64,000 bases of DNA from Macrotrachela quadricornifera (lineage: Eukaryota; Rotifera; Eurotatoria; Philodinida; Philodinidae). How positions within the stretch are numbered: position 1 is the stretch's first letter; each line of letters starts with the position of its first letter. The stretch is taken from positions 101,756 through 165,755 of the forward strand of contig JAJEKB010001322.1 in NCBI GenBank assembly GCA_022393335.1, given 5' to 3'. The notes beneath the pieces were generated by a model that was not told where the DNA came from, made no database searches, and worked only from the letters and a program-made list of their open reading frames with translations. A program made the position numbers and the translations under genes. Positions 26,644 to 38,800 of this stretch are shown piece by piece.

Positions 26644-29600
26644 ATGTTGAAATATCGACGATATTGGTATCGATATAGATTAAAATTTGTTATATCATTA
26701 ATTATTTTTTTAATATTTTATATATTTTTTACTACTCCATATGATTTTAAAAATAAATTATTTTCATTTAAAAATGGCTTTACTGAAGATTATATTGAAT
26801 ATGAATTAGATCAATATAATCAATTAAAAAATGAATATAAAGTAACAGGTGTTATACTTCATTGGCAACGTTTAAATGGTGTTCAAAAACTTGTTCAAAC
26901 AATGATTGATTATCATGATGTATTTTCTAATATTATTATTTGGAATAATAATCCAACAACAAATTTAACTTTTGAAGATTTATCAATTGACGAATATGAT
27001 TATATTGAAATATATAATTCAGATGATAATATAAAAGATCAAGCTAAATATCGTGCATGTCAATTAGCTAAAACAAAAGCTTGTTTTTATGCTGATGATG
27101 ATTGGGATATAAGAATGTATGTTAGAAGTCTCTATTCAAGTTTTCTTCTTGAACCAACTATACTTCATTCTATAACAGATCAATTTACATATTTTACTAA
27201 TTTAATGTGGACATTTTTTGATGAAACTATTGATTTACATTCAGGATTTAGTTGGATTGGCTGTGGATCAGTTTTTTCGCGTGATAATGCTATTCGTCAT
27301 TTGAAATATTTGGATTATTTTCTTGATGATGATGATAATCGAGGTAAGATATCAAATATAAAAAGAAAGCTTGTTAGCACAGTTCCTTTAGGGCTTAAAT
27401 GTAGAACTCACATATAAACATAACAATCAATTTCTGCATCGTGTTTGTCTGTAACTGGGGTGTCTGTAGTGAAAGTGTCTGTAAGGAAGAGGGAGCCGCA
27501 AAACTTCGGCTTAAAACTTACACTCACATTTTTATATGTAAGTTTCATAAAATATTTCAAGATTAGTAATCTTCAAAGAATTTAATTGATAATATTTTAA
27601 AATTGAAAATATTAAATTTATTTTCATATAAGGTGAACCTCTTCATATAATAAAAGGTTTTTTTTTTGAGAGTTCAAAAGAACGTGTAGGTAAAAGAAAG
27701 CTTTTCATGCAATTTTAATGAATGCATTTAATTAAATTGCTATTCTTTATTAATATTGCCGGAATCGATCTTTTGATTTTTATGTCAATACAAATGTTGA
27801 AGAGTTATACTACACTTCTCGTCAAAAGTATCTCCTCTCTCGGATCTCAACCATCAAAATTACTGCTGCTCTGAAAATTTGACTGTATATAGATCTCGAT
27901 TAATGCAGGTCAGCAGCGAAATCCGTACCTCTATAGCCTCAGTTAAAAGAGATTTATGATACATAGGGTTCATTTCCATTGTAAACATCATAACTCCAGA
28001 ACAACAAAGCCTTATCAGCTGCGAGGTGCGTCGTTTTTTAGCCCTGTATATTGGCTATTTGTGGTAAAAATTTCATCAAAAACAATGGGGTAATTGTGAG
28101 GTTAGGTGCATTTTACTTTAAGGATGAGTATGCTCGGAAACCGTCAAATCTAATTGTGCGACCCATAATTCGGTGTGGATTCGACAGATCGACTTCAAAC
28201 TTACAGGAAAGGTAGTCCCAGAGGGCCTTACTGTTCTCTAAAATTTTCAAATTTTTATCGCATACTGAAGAGAAATGGCACTATGCTCAAGTTCAAGATA
28301 TCGTCATAGTTCTACGTACTCAAATACTCAGCTAATTGACCTCATCTTTGGAGAATATAACTAGTATGGAAGGAGGCACAGTTCTGCCAAAAAAACTTAG
28401 AAAATCCAGTAAGTATTATAGAAAATAAAAATAAACATTTATAGTCCATTTTTTCCTTAGTCTGACGATCTTTTATCTTTTTGTTTAACCGTGTCGAAAA
28501 AATGTTTTACAAAAGAATTGAGACGCGGATTTAACTGCTGACCTATACTAATCAAGATCTATATACAGTCAATTTTTCAGCGCAGTAGCACTTGTAAAGC
28601 CTGAGATCCGAAGGGAGATACTTTTGATGAGTAATATACATGTATAATTTACTCAACATGTCAGTATCAACTATGTAGCATCTTTTTTTCAAAACAATAG
28701 TAAATAACAGAGTAGATTTCGTTTTTTGAGCTCAAAATTGTTTAACAAAAAAGAATTCATGTGAAATTAACTTTCTTTATCAAAATATAAAGTATATTTT
28801 ACTCGATTTCATAATATACTTTGTTTTGAAAACAAAATGAAACAATTGATTATAAATATAGGAAAGAAAGTTTTACGTAAGGATATGTTGAGCTAAAGTT
28901 TGATTCATTTATTAAGTCAAATTTGTTTTAAATAATATCTTATCACAATTCTTTATCGTAGTGAATACTAATGAAAGAAAAACAGAGAATCTATGGATTG
29001 AGAGGATAATAATACGAGTAATAAGTACAACAGTTTGCAGAATGATAACACTAGGAACGATGAAAACTAAACGAACATATTTATAAGTAGCATGAATCGA
29101 GGCGATCTACTAGGCTTCCTAACTCTAAATTCGAAGTATTATGCTACGTACATAAAATTATCTTTGGGATTAATACCATGAGGACAAACAAGAGAATAAA
29201 TTTTTATCATTGCATGTTCATGAGTATATTAGGTATTTTTAAAAAACTAAAAACCTTATGAAAGATATTATTTTTGCTTATTGTTTGTAAAGGACGGGAG
29301 CATATAAGAACGTAAATCGATCCACAAATTGATCACCGAGAGAAATACATCATCTAGTGCAGAATTTTACGGTGATTCGTTCTAAACCTAATCTAGTTGA
29401 TTTCGAAGATGATTAGATGACTTTCAACTACACCTTAATTCATCCTACTTTTTGTGCATTTGAAGAGAATACGACGAACAAAACATTTCCTTGTCTGACT
29501 AGAGTTAGTCCCATTTGAGAGAGCGTCAAATTCTGCATTAAACTAAATATGAACCATCCCACAATAGTTAATATAAATAAAAAATATAGCGATCCAATAG

Positions 29601-32600
29601 TATACATATGCACGTTTTGGATGTGTCACCAACGTTTAGACTTGTCCAGCGCTTAGAAAAAATCTTATTGATGAACTTTCATCTTCAGAAATTGATGCAA
29701 TTTTACACAGATTACACTCTGGTCTAGTTTTCATATCGAAACTTTATTGACTAAAATTTTCCGAGGGCAATACTACTTACAGTACAGATTATATGGATTG
29801 CCTTTTGAGAAGGCCATTTGGCACTTAGACTATCAAATGTAAAAATCATTCATATAGTATTGCTCAAAGAAAGTATCTTGATTCGTAGACACATGGCATG
29901 GTACTGGTTCGCATTGTAAGGGAAGCCTGAAGTATTCCAACATTGGTTTTATGTTTAGTCAATAGGATAAGAAGTATCCATGAAAGGCATATTTAAAAGA
30001 ATGATAAATAATAATATTACAATAAAATGAATTTGATGAAGAAACATTAATCATATTAGTTGTCATCATTGTCACTATCTTCCAAAGTACAATCCTCTTC
30101 GTCGCCTTCTTCAATGTCCAAATATTGAATGGAATCTTGAACTGAAAGGAAAAGATTGCTTACTGAGAGTTGATGATCAGAACTGATTTCATTGTGAGAG
30201 ACGCTCAAATGCCACATAAGAGCTCTTATATGAGCATAACATCTATAACATGCAAACTAACGAACACGTGCAATGCCATCCTTGAATAAGTTCGTCTTTA
30301 TCTTCTTCGTTGAATTGGACAGTGACAACATACTTTTTCTATTGAAATGTCTGGAAGTAAAATGAGCCCGAACAAGTTCATTGTATTTGGAATAAAGTTC
30401 GATAATAAATTTGAACTGATCATTGTCGAGAGCAGATGATTTAAGATGTCCAACAATGTAGCTACTCGCTTGTTTGATTTATTAGTTGCCTATATTGAAA
30501 AATATTGTGAAATGTCATCATTACGAATTAGTCACTAGTTACCGAAACAGATGTTTCTAACATCTTCAGAGAGATTGAGAAGATTGACCATTTTTGCATC
30601 GTACTTCTTCCAATGTGAGTTGTTTTCACATAGGCTGATTTGTTACAAATGCTTTCGTAATTGATTCTTTCTATCACAAAGCATTAGTATTCGTATTTTC
30701 TGGATCGATGCTGTTGATTTTTTTCTATAGGCGTTGATGAGCTCACATATAGTGTTTAAGTAACCACTAACAAAAGGAACATTTGAATTTTGAATAATTT
30801 GATTAAAAAATCGGCACTGCTTGATCTTTCGATTAATTAACTATTATAAAATCTAAATGAAATATCAAAATTGAAGAGAATTCAGTGATAAACATAGTAC
30901 TTTTTATAACCCATCTGATTTTGGTAACACAATGAGACTGATTGGCTTTTTTGCATGATATTTGTTTCTCCTCTTTCGAGAAATCGGACATTTCGACGTT
31001 GAAACCAAAGCTATTTATTGTACTAACGCTGTCTCTAAAGCTACGATCGACAACCACAATACCATCAGCATGAAGCCAGTCTAATGCATCTTCCTCATTG
31101 TTCATGAAAATGTTTTTGGTGTTTGAAACATTGCTGTTCTTACTGACAGCAAAGAATGAATCTAGTATACTCAAGATGTATTCATCCCATATAGTAGATG
31201 TAAATGATGTTCAAGATAAAACTCGTTAATCAACTTTTCTGAAAATTCAATTCATTGCAAATAATAATAACTAGACACTCGCAGTTGCTGTTATAATCAT
31301 TGGTCTAATCAGGTTACGATGCTTGTGCATACTGAATGATCGACGTTGTAATTTGTTGTTGCTCGATTTTTGAAGGCATAAATACGTGGCATTCATCACT
31401 ATAATAACTTGATTATTCCGATCTATCATAAACTGTGAAGCGATACAAGTTTGATCATGATGGAGAATGGTCTTTCTATCGATGTGCTGAAACCCAAGAT
31501 GGTAGAGAACAAAATCTTTTAAAAGTGCTTCCGCCACTTCGTGAACAATTCTTGAGACAGCACGCTTATTTTTCAGATGAAACATCGAGCCTAAGACGTT
31601 ATTGCTGATACCTAGTCTCATCTTCATTAGAAAGATCACTAGACTTACTTGAATTGATCGAATATAAGCATTTCGCATTGATATTATTTTGCTCAGCAAA
31701 TTATCGAATTCATCTGAATAAAATTCAGCATAGGGTATAGGTTGATAATTTCATACCCGTTTGAAGACCCGTCATGTTGTAATATGAGTCATCATCTAGA
31801 GACATTGGATCGTCAAAATCAAATGTTTTCATATTTTGGGTGCTCGTGCAGCAATCAATAAGCAACCTCGAAATACTATCAGCGTCAAATGATACTAATA
31901 ACGACTTTAGTAGACGTGATTTGTCGGAGAGCATCATAAAAAAGATAATTATTATAAAGATAGTCCCTGCGACATTGGCTTCCTGTAGATACAACAGTAC
32001 CTCGTTTCACAAAAACCATTTTCTGTTGTGCTTCCGCTAAGACTTTGATCGGGAACCCGTCCTTTTTTGTGTATACAAAGCAGTTTCTTGACAAATGAGC
32101 TATTTAAAAAAAGAAGAAATCTAGAAAAATATTAACTAACTGATGTGATGCTGATTTTCGCTGTATTGAAATTTATATTGTTCTCGTTTTTGCCTTGGTT
32201 TAAACACACCTTTCCGCAATATCTTCATCCTGAATTCAAAATAATGGCATTGAAATTAAGAATCCGAAAATGAATATTCGTCCTAATCTTCGCCAGGTTA
32301 CTGCAATCACGAAAATCATTAAAATCGTCTCGTGTTTTCTTGTTTCATTTATCAAACTTTCATCAACAGTTTCGGCAGGCCAGATCAAAGAGTGATATTT
32401 TTTAATAATCAACCCGAGAGAAATAGATGAAATAGATTGTTTGAGCACCCATTCATTGACCCTCCATCAATTAGTTTTATCATATCCAACACAAGTAATT
32501 TGATACGTTCTTGAGATTTGCGAGTACGTTGTTGTGACTATAAGATAATTATGATTTCATTTGAACGTAAGGCAATCTATTTATATGCAAAACAAGATAC

Positions 32601-34384
32601 GTAACGAGAGTACATTTTGAATAGAGAACGAGATATGTCATAACGATATCATATATCCAGAACCTACAAAACATCTGGACAATTGATATATATGATTATA
32701 CTAATCTATTATATCTTTCGGTTTTCTTCTCAGGCATACGTTACATTTATATATGTATATTTATATATATGTACTTTTGACATCTGTCAAAACAACATAT
32801 AGTCAAAGAAAGAGAATAAAAAGAAGAAATATCGAGAAGGATACTACGATCCATGAAATCTACATAACAACAGTTGCCAATGCCGATTCTTCTTATACGG
32901 CTCATAATTCGTTTAGTACATATAAAATGACGTTCAAATATGTGTTGTTCATCGTATTTTCTTGAAATGCACTGAAAGTAGGATGAATTTGATGTGTAGT
33001 TGAAAATCATCTAATCATTTTCGAAATCGATTAAATTAGGTCTAGAAAGAATCACCGCAAAAGTTTGCACCTGATGATGTATTTCTTTCAATAGTGCATT
33101 GGTGGACCGATTCATGTTCTTATGCCCCCCCCCGTCCTTTATGTTTTGTTTTTTGTTTAATTTTCACGTATGTATTTGGATGAATTCTTCCTTCTGATAA
33201 ATATTTTTAAAGTGGATGATAAAGAATTAAAAATTCAGAGAAGAAACGGATCAACAGATCGATTTTTACTGGCACTTTTTTTATGAGTTGCTTCTAGACA
33301 TTGTTCGATTAAAATGCGTCTTTATAGTTCTTTAGAATCATATGATAAACCAACGAATAATGAGAATATTTGTTTGTTGAATGAATAGATTATCTTTGAA
33401 ATTCTTTATATATAGAAATTCATATTAAAAGATCTTTCTGCAAAATTAGTAGACTAAAATATAATTGAAAATTCAAAATTTTCTACTACAAATATGTAAA
33501 GAAATTTAACTTAGTTTGTATTAATTAATTATCATATCTTCTTATGATAATAAAAATAATTGTATAAATACATTTTTTTTCTATTAGATTTAATTCCACA
33601 AGGTGATCAATTTTTTTCAATATGGATGAATCAAATTCCAGCTCAATTTAACGGACGTATGCTTCATTCTGATGAAGGTGCTCAATCATCATTTCAAAAC
33701 TTTGATTTTGAGATTGTACAATATCGAGCATCAGTATTAGCTATTAAAGTTCTTGAAAGTTCGCTTCGTAATTCTTCAAATTCAAAATTATTTGAACGGA
33801 AACGTGCGTCAAATGCTTTAGCTACATATATCAAATCACCTTGTTCATATAATGATAAATTTATTTTTTTTACTAATTGTTCACCTATCGATCATCTTGA
33901 AGAGATTCCATTTAATATAACAACTGATATTAAACGTGGCACACGTGCAAATTTACCTAATATGCCAGACTCTTTATATGAAAAAGATCTTCTTTTTTTC
34001 GAAGCGCATAATACAGCAAATGCTGTCGATAATGATAAAAAAACATGTTGGAAAACAAATCGTTCAATACGATCAGGAGATTTATATGGAATTGATTTTC
34101 ATACAATACAAACAAATCGCAATCTTTCGTTTTCTATTAAATATTCACATAGAAAATCTTTACAAAAGAAATTACAAATTTCAATATCACTTGATAGTCA
34201 TATATGGATTGAAATTCCTCGAGAACGTCAATCAGGAATTATTTATAAGAAACAAAAAAAATTAGTCATTTTTCATACAAGGTTATTTCCTGTTGGTTTT
34301 CAAGTATTTCGTTTTATTAGGTTTATGTCATTAATGGATGATGAGAGTTCTTTTCATGTTTGTGAAGTACGTTTAATAAATTGA
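26644..34384 (+). CDS. Type II membrane glycosyltransferase-like protein with discoidin-like tail
   Basis: Two exons, 26644-27343 and 33588-34384 (1497 nt, 498 aa), join in phase (G|AT, Asp). A short basic cytosolic end (MLKYRRYWYRYRLK) and one membrane segment (about 13-30) give type II Golgi topology. The GT-A-like part has VTGVILHWQRLNGVQKLV (67-84), a nucleotide-sugar/metal motif ADDDWD (150-155), GFSWIGCGSVFSRDNAI (201-217) and, after the intron, LIPQGDQFFSIWMNQIP, an acceptor-site-like segment. The last 130 residues (NAVDNDKKTCWKTN, QISISLDSHIWIEIP, FRFIRFMS) resemble a discoidin/F5-F8 C carbohydrate-binding fold. I cannot name the CAZy family or substrate. The 6,244 bp intron is loaded with transposon debris. 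The combined enzyme-lectin layout is visible; the biochemical role is inference. Confidence 0.72.
27446..27490. repeat. 15-bp tandem repeat, three copies
   Basis: TGTCTGTA starts at 27446, 27461 and 27476, exactly 15 bp apart, with diverged remainders. It lies about 100 bp into the long intron. Confidence 0.6.
27818..28631. mobile_element. Non-autonomous DNA transposon (MITE) with long terminal inverted repeats
   Basis: The left arm 27818-27930 and the reverse complement of 28519-28631 align over about 113 bp with few mismatches. Shared blocks are TCAAAAGTATCTCC, CGGATCTCA, TTGACTGTATATAGATCT and GGTCAGCAG. The 590 bp interior has no coding frame. No convincing target-site duplication was seen at the edges (left flank ctacactt, right flank taatatac), so the exact boundary and superfamily stay open. 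Confidence 0.75.
28632..30055. other. Intronic sequence of likely transposon origin, no intact gene
   Basis: Between the MITE and the dead transposase. Base composition is less AT-rich than surrounding introns (about 29000-29950), but all frames are broken. It may be the 3' non-coding part of the decayed element; terminal repeats were not recognised. Confidence 0.35.
30056..32094 (-). pseudogene. Decayed DDE transposase (DDE_Tnp_4 / Harbinger-like superfamily)
   Basis: Successive minus-strand blocks carry family motifs in order: a Cys-bearing N-terminal block with GSQCRRDYLYN, FDFDDPMSLDDDSYYNMTG, SIQVSLVIFLMKMRLGISNN, NKRAVSRIVHEVAEALL..FVLYHLGFQHI, a catalytic block ATYLCLQKSSNNKLQRRSFS, then GIVVVDRSFRDSV, ANQSHCVTKIRWVIK and a C-terminal CYRCYAHIRALMWHL zinc-like block ending at TAA 30056. 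Short introns (for example about 48 bp ending near 31703) appear retained. The expected DGTY motif, with the first catalytic Asp, reads NATY here, and stops split the frame after 31271 and near 30640. It lies antisense inside the glycosyltransferase-like gene's intron. Confidence 0.72.
32095..33587. other. Rest of the long intron, no gene seen
   Basis: May contain the 5' end of the decayed element (broken frames to about 32450). A C9 run occurs at 33125-33133. The last 300 bp is ordinary AT-rich intron ending in ttttctattag. Confidence 0.4.
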
Positions 34385-35847
34385 AAGTATTTTTATTAAT
34401 CGAAATAAAATTATACAAGTTAAGTTAATAATATTTTAGAATACTTGAATTAATTGTTGATTATTGGAAATACTTATACTCATTTTTATCTATGTTATAT
34501 AAGGAATTACTTTAAATACGGTGGAAAGTAGGACTAATATGTAGATGTTTCATTTTGACTATAGGAAAATTTATCAGAACATGTGAAGAGAGATTTGATT
34601 TGGTATTTTTTTGTAGAGTTTTTCATAGTGCATCTTTTAAATAAAACCAAGTTTTTTGCCATTTATTCAAGCTAAGATACAATTGATGCCATCAGACTTA
34701 AGATCTTCCTCCTCCTCAAAAAGACGATTATTTTCATCAAAAATATCGAAATAAAGATAAATGCATGTGAGGATAATTTGCCGTCAGAGCCTTCATAAAT
34801 AGCATCCGTTTTTTGTTAGCATCTTGTTTTTATGCAAAATTTTTTATAATTTTCGCCATGTGCTACTTCAAATTTGTCGCTTAAGGAAGCACTTCAAGAT
34901 GTAGGGTGCTATAGGCTTCTTTTTTTTTAATCAAGTCTTGTTTTATTGAACCATTGATTCTCTTTCTTCGTTATTTTTGATACTTGTTTGATCGATATTC
35001 CATTTAAACGTCGCTGTATTGAGGTGAAAATTTCATGCAATTGGTCTTTGAAAAAAGGGATATATTAATGATGAAGGTGAAAAACAAATTTATATTTCTT
35101 TTAATATTTATGCATACACGACAGTTTAAATAATTCTTTGTCTATTATTTGTAAATACCAAATATATAGTTTAACAAATCATTGAGGAATTAATGACTAT
35201 AAAAAACAATCGACTATTTTCTTGGGAAATCATTTAACAGAACAATAGAATTAATACGTTTCGACCTTGAATAACCACTAAAAATTTGTATATTCTCAAT
35301 AATTCTACTCAAAACTATTTTTTTTTCTTTAATATATTAATTAATCTTATTATGTAATTAAGGTATTTTATTAATTATTTTCGTTTTTCTTGTGTTTGTA
35401 CATCATCTTTTTCTTTTTTTTGTTCTTCATCAATATGAAAACAAAATAAACATTCATACATACATACAAACAGAAACGAGAAAAACAAAAATTCATTGAC
35501 ATCATCAGTTTTCAAATAAACATAAACAATCAAAATAAGACAGAAAGAAAATTTTTGCTAATACTAATATATGTTTTATTAATCATATATTCGCGCAATT
35601 TAGTTCTTCAAATCATTCTATAAAGATACATACTCATTAATAGATATTCATATCACAGTAAAACAAAAAAAAAAGAGAACAAAAAATAGAAATAATAGAT
35701 CTTATTATATGCGCGACTAGAATCTATTGCATAGAGGGAGAATATAATAAAAACATAATAGACTTTTATTTTTGACTAGGAATAGATGATAAATTTCCTG
35801 AGAAAATTATTAAAAAAAATCTGGCCGGGTTATTGACTAGATTATTA
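34385..35847. other. Intergenic between convergent genes, no gene seen
   Basis: About 1.46 kb between the stop of the glycosyltransferase-like gene (+) and the stop of the innexin (-). AT-rich; no coding frame or repeat could be supported. Confidence 0.5.
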
Positions 35848-38800
35848 TTACACAAATATGCCACCATCAGCATCTTGTGCTCGTTTAAAACTATCCCACA
35901 GTGCAATCATTATTTCTCCCATAATAACATCGTTTGTATTAATTGCAACAAGACGTAAAACAAGTACACCATCATGTCTTAAATATTTGTTTGAAAATGT
36001 ATTAAATAACTTTCTATCAAATGCTTCACGTGTTATACGATTCATTATTTTAAGATATTTTTTAAGAAAATGGTCACGATTAAATGGCAAGATTTGTTGC
36101 CATATACATATTAGAAAACCATAAGAAGATAATATTGAAACAATGACAAGCCAAAACCATATGAATATAAAGATTTTTTCATTAAATAAATTCACAGGAA
36201 GCACACACTAAAAATAAGTAAAAGAATATTTTTTTCAAATTATAATATAGAAACAAAGAACAAATAATATTGTATTGAATAATTTATTTCGAAATTGAAC
36301 AAAGATCTGTAAATTTCAATAATACCTTTCTTTAATTGAGAATAATTCTTCTCTACGAAAACTAGAAATCTATTCATTTATCTTTCATTAAATATAAACT
36401 ATCATTGCTAATTCATACAATTCAATAAAATTCTAGGATAATAGATTTTTAAACACTGAGATCCACTGAAATTTAACATAACTATACAGTGTCCGGTAAA
36501 AACAACCTATCACTGTCGCGATATTGATCCAAAAAAATATTTTAATATCATTGAAAATGTTATAACTGACTCTATCATCTGTTCTCGATTGTTTAGACAA
36601 AGAATATTGCAGCAGATAAAATCAGTAACAAAAGCGCACTTTTAGAAGCAAAAATATGAAATATTTATTACATTCAAAAACATATTCGTTTTAGGTAATA
36701 AGGAAAATTAGAAAATGATACTAATCATAAACTGATTTTTTTTAAAGAAAGCTTCAGGTTTTTCATGAAGTGCATTTTGAGAGATTAAATAAGTCTTTCT
36801 CTGCTGAAAACCTTTTATTCTTAAATAACATTATTAAAAAACTTAAAAATTTTTTTCATAGTAGGATTTTAGAATAAAAAAAGTTAGTTCTGTCGATCTG
36901 TATTGAGCATCGTCATGCGAACTCTGCTCGTTATAAAAATAAATTTCTATTATCTGTAATCAATTTTCTACATTCTCTAATCATGAAAAATACTTCTTTT
37001 TTCTCTCCAATATCTTGTGTTTTAGCTTATTTGTAATATCGACTAGATTGATTAATGATTTTTTTTTTGATAATACCTGTATCGTATGTTTATGTATATG
37101 ATCAGCCATGGTACGAATTTCGAAGTCACACATTGTCACTCGAGGAAATCGGGCTGAACGACAACATTCACGACCAGATAACAAATTTCTTAAAACTTCA
37201 ATACCATAACCATGATAATTTGAACCCATAAAAATCTAAATAAAAAAAAAATATATATATTTAAAAAATAAATAAAAATATTTACATTAAGTAAAAATAA
37301 TTGACCAATAACATTTGTAATATATAATAATTTGACAAATAAATAGACAAAAGTTAAATAATTCCCTTGAGCACGACCAATAACAAAAAATGGACAATAT
37401 CGACGTAGAACACGTTTAAATTGGGAAAAAAAACCCGTGCCCATTTCACGTTGAATTTCAAGAGCACGATCAATATGTTTAGCTATATATCTGAGTGTAC
37501 GATCTCGTATATCAGGATTTAATTGTTCCATACTATGTAATGTTTTAACAAGATTAGCTATATCAAAACCTGTTTTTGTAGAAAATGCATGCCATAAAAT
37601 TGAGGGAATATAAAAGAGTACAGACATAAGAAGTAATATAAATGGAATCCATTGATAATAGGCTATAAAAAGAAAAAAAAGATAATATGGAAATATTTTA
37701 AGAGAAAATAATAATTAACCAATATGTTTAGGTCGTTCATCATGTCTAGCTGGTAATGTGCTTTCAAATGGGACATAATATGTATTGGATATCCAACATA
37801 TGTAATTGGCATATTCGACATGAGAACCTACAAGATAATAGAAAGTCTTTGTTAAAAATTCATTAAATTATAAATAATTAATCTAAAAAAAAAGAAAACT
37901 AAATTACTTTATTTAATCTTTATAAGAAGTAGTATATGAGCAATTTAATTTATTAGAAATGTGGCTTCATAGAATAAAAATATCTATATGTGTTAATATG
38001 AAGATAATTCTTATAAAGTAAGCATGTGTTCAGCTATTCTCTAAATAGTGAATTCTTCAAACTACAAAATCTCTATATAAAATTTTTCAAACGAATTAAG
38101 ATTATTTCATTGTTAACAATCTGATAAAAGACGAGTATAGAAATGAAAAAATTCATAATTAATTCTAACTGGTACAGGTCCTTTTTATGAACCGTAAGAT
38201 AATTGGAAAACAAACCAATCTCTAGAAAATTAAATTTTTAAAGAGACTTATATCTATCGTAGAAGTGCAAAACAAAATTGCCATTTGTCACACAAATTTT
38301 ATGAAAACTTATTTTGAAAGTTTCTCCAGTAATCAGTCTAGCAGTATTTCTGTGCATTCAATAACACTGGCACATCTCGAAAAAGTTCTATTGAATTTCA
38401 TGAAATTGATATATTATTTAAGACTGATCACCTATCAGTAGATTGATTAGTTATCTTAAACTGTTGAAATCATGATTAACGTAATATTATTCAAAATTAT
38501 CTATGTGGCAAAGATCACTGTGAGTACTATCTAATGTAAAATTTTTCCAAACCAGGAGTGAAATATTAGGATTAACAAAGTAATTTTTGAGCTGCATCTA
38601 CATGAAACCGTCATCTGGCTATCGAATGACATAGACCTCAAATTAGTTGAAAACTTATAGAATAGACTTAATATGTAAACCCTAAGTTATTTAATCACGT
38701 GCAAGAACATTAGGTTATTTGCCCTTATTAATTCAAAGAGAGATTGAAGTGTTCATTCCTTCTAATAGGATTTTTAATGATAATATTTTTACATATATTT

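Noticed and set aside
32747..33010. Minus-strand 87-codon frame upstream of the dead transposase
   Set aside because: No motif of the transposase family and poor codon use; treated as chance.
35858..36124. Plus-strand 88-codon frame
   Set aside because: Antisense shadow of the last innexin exon.
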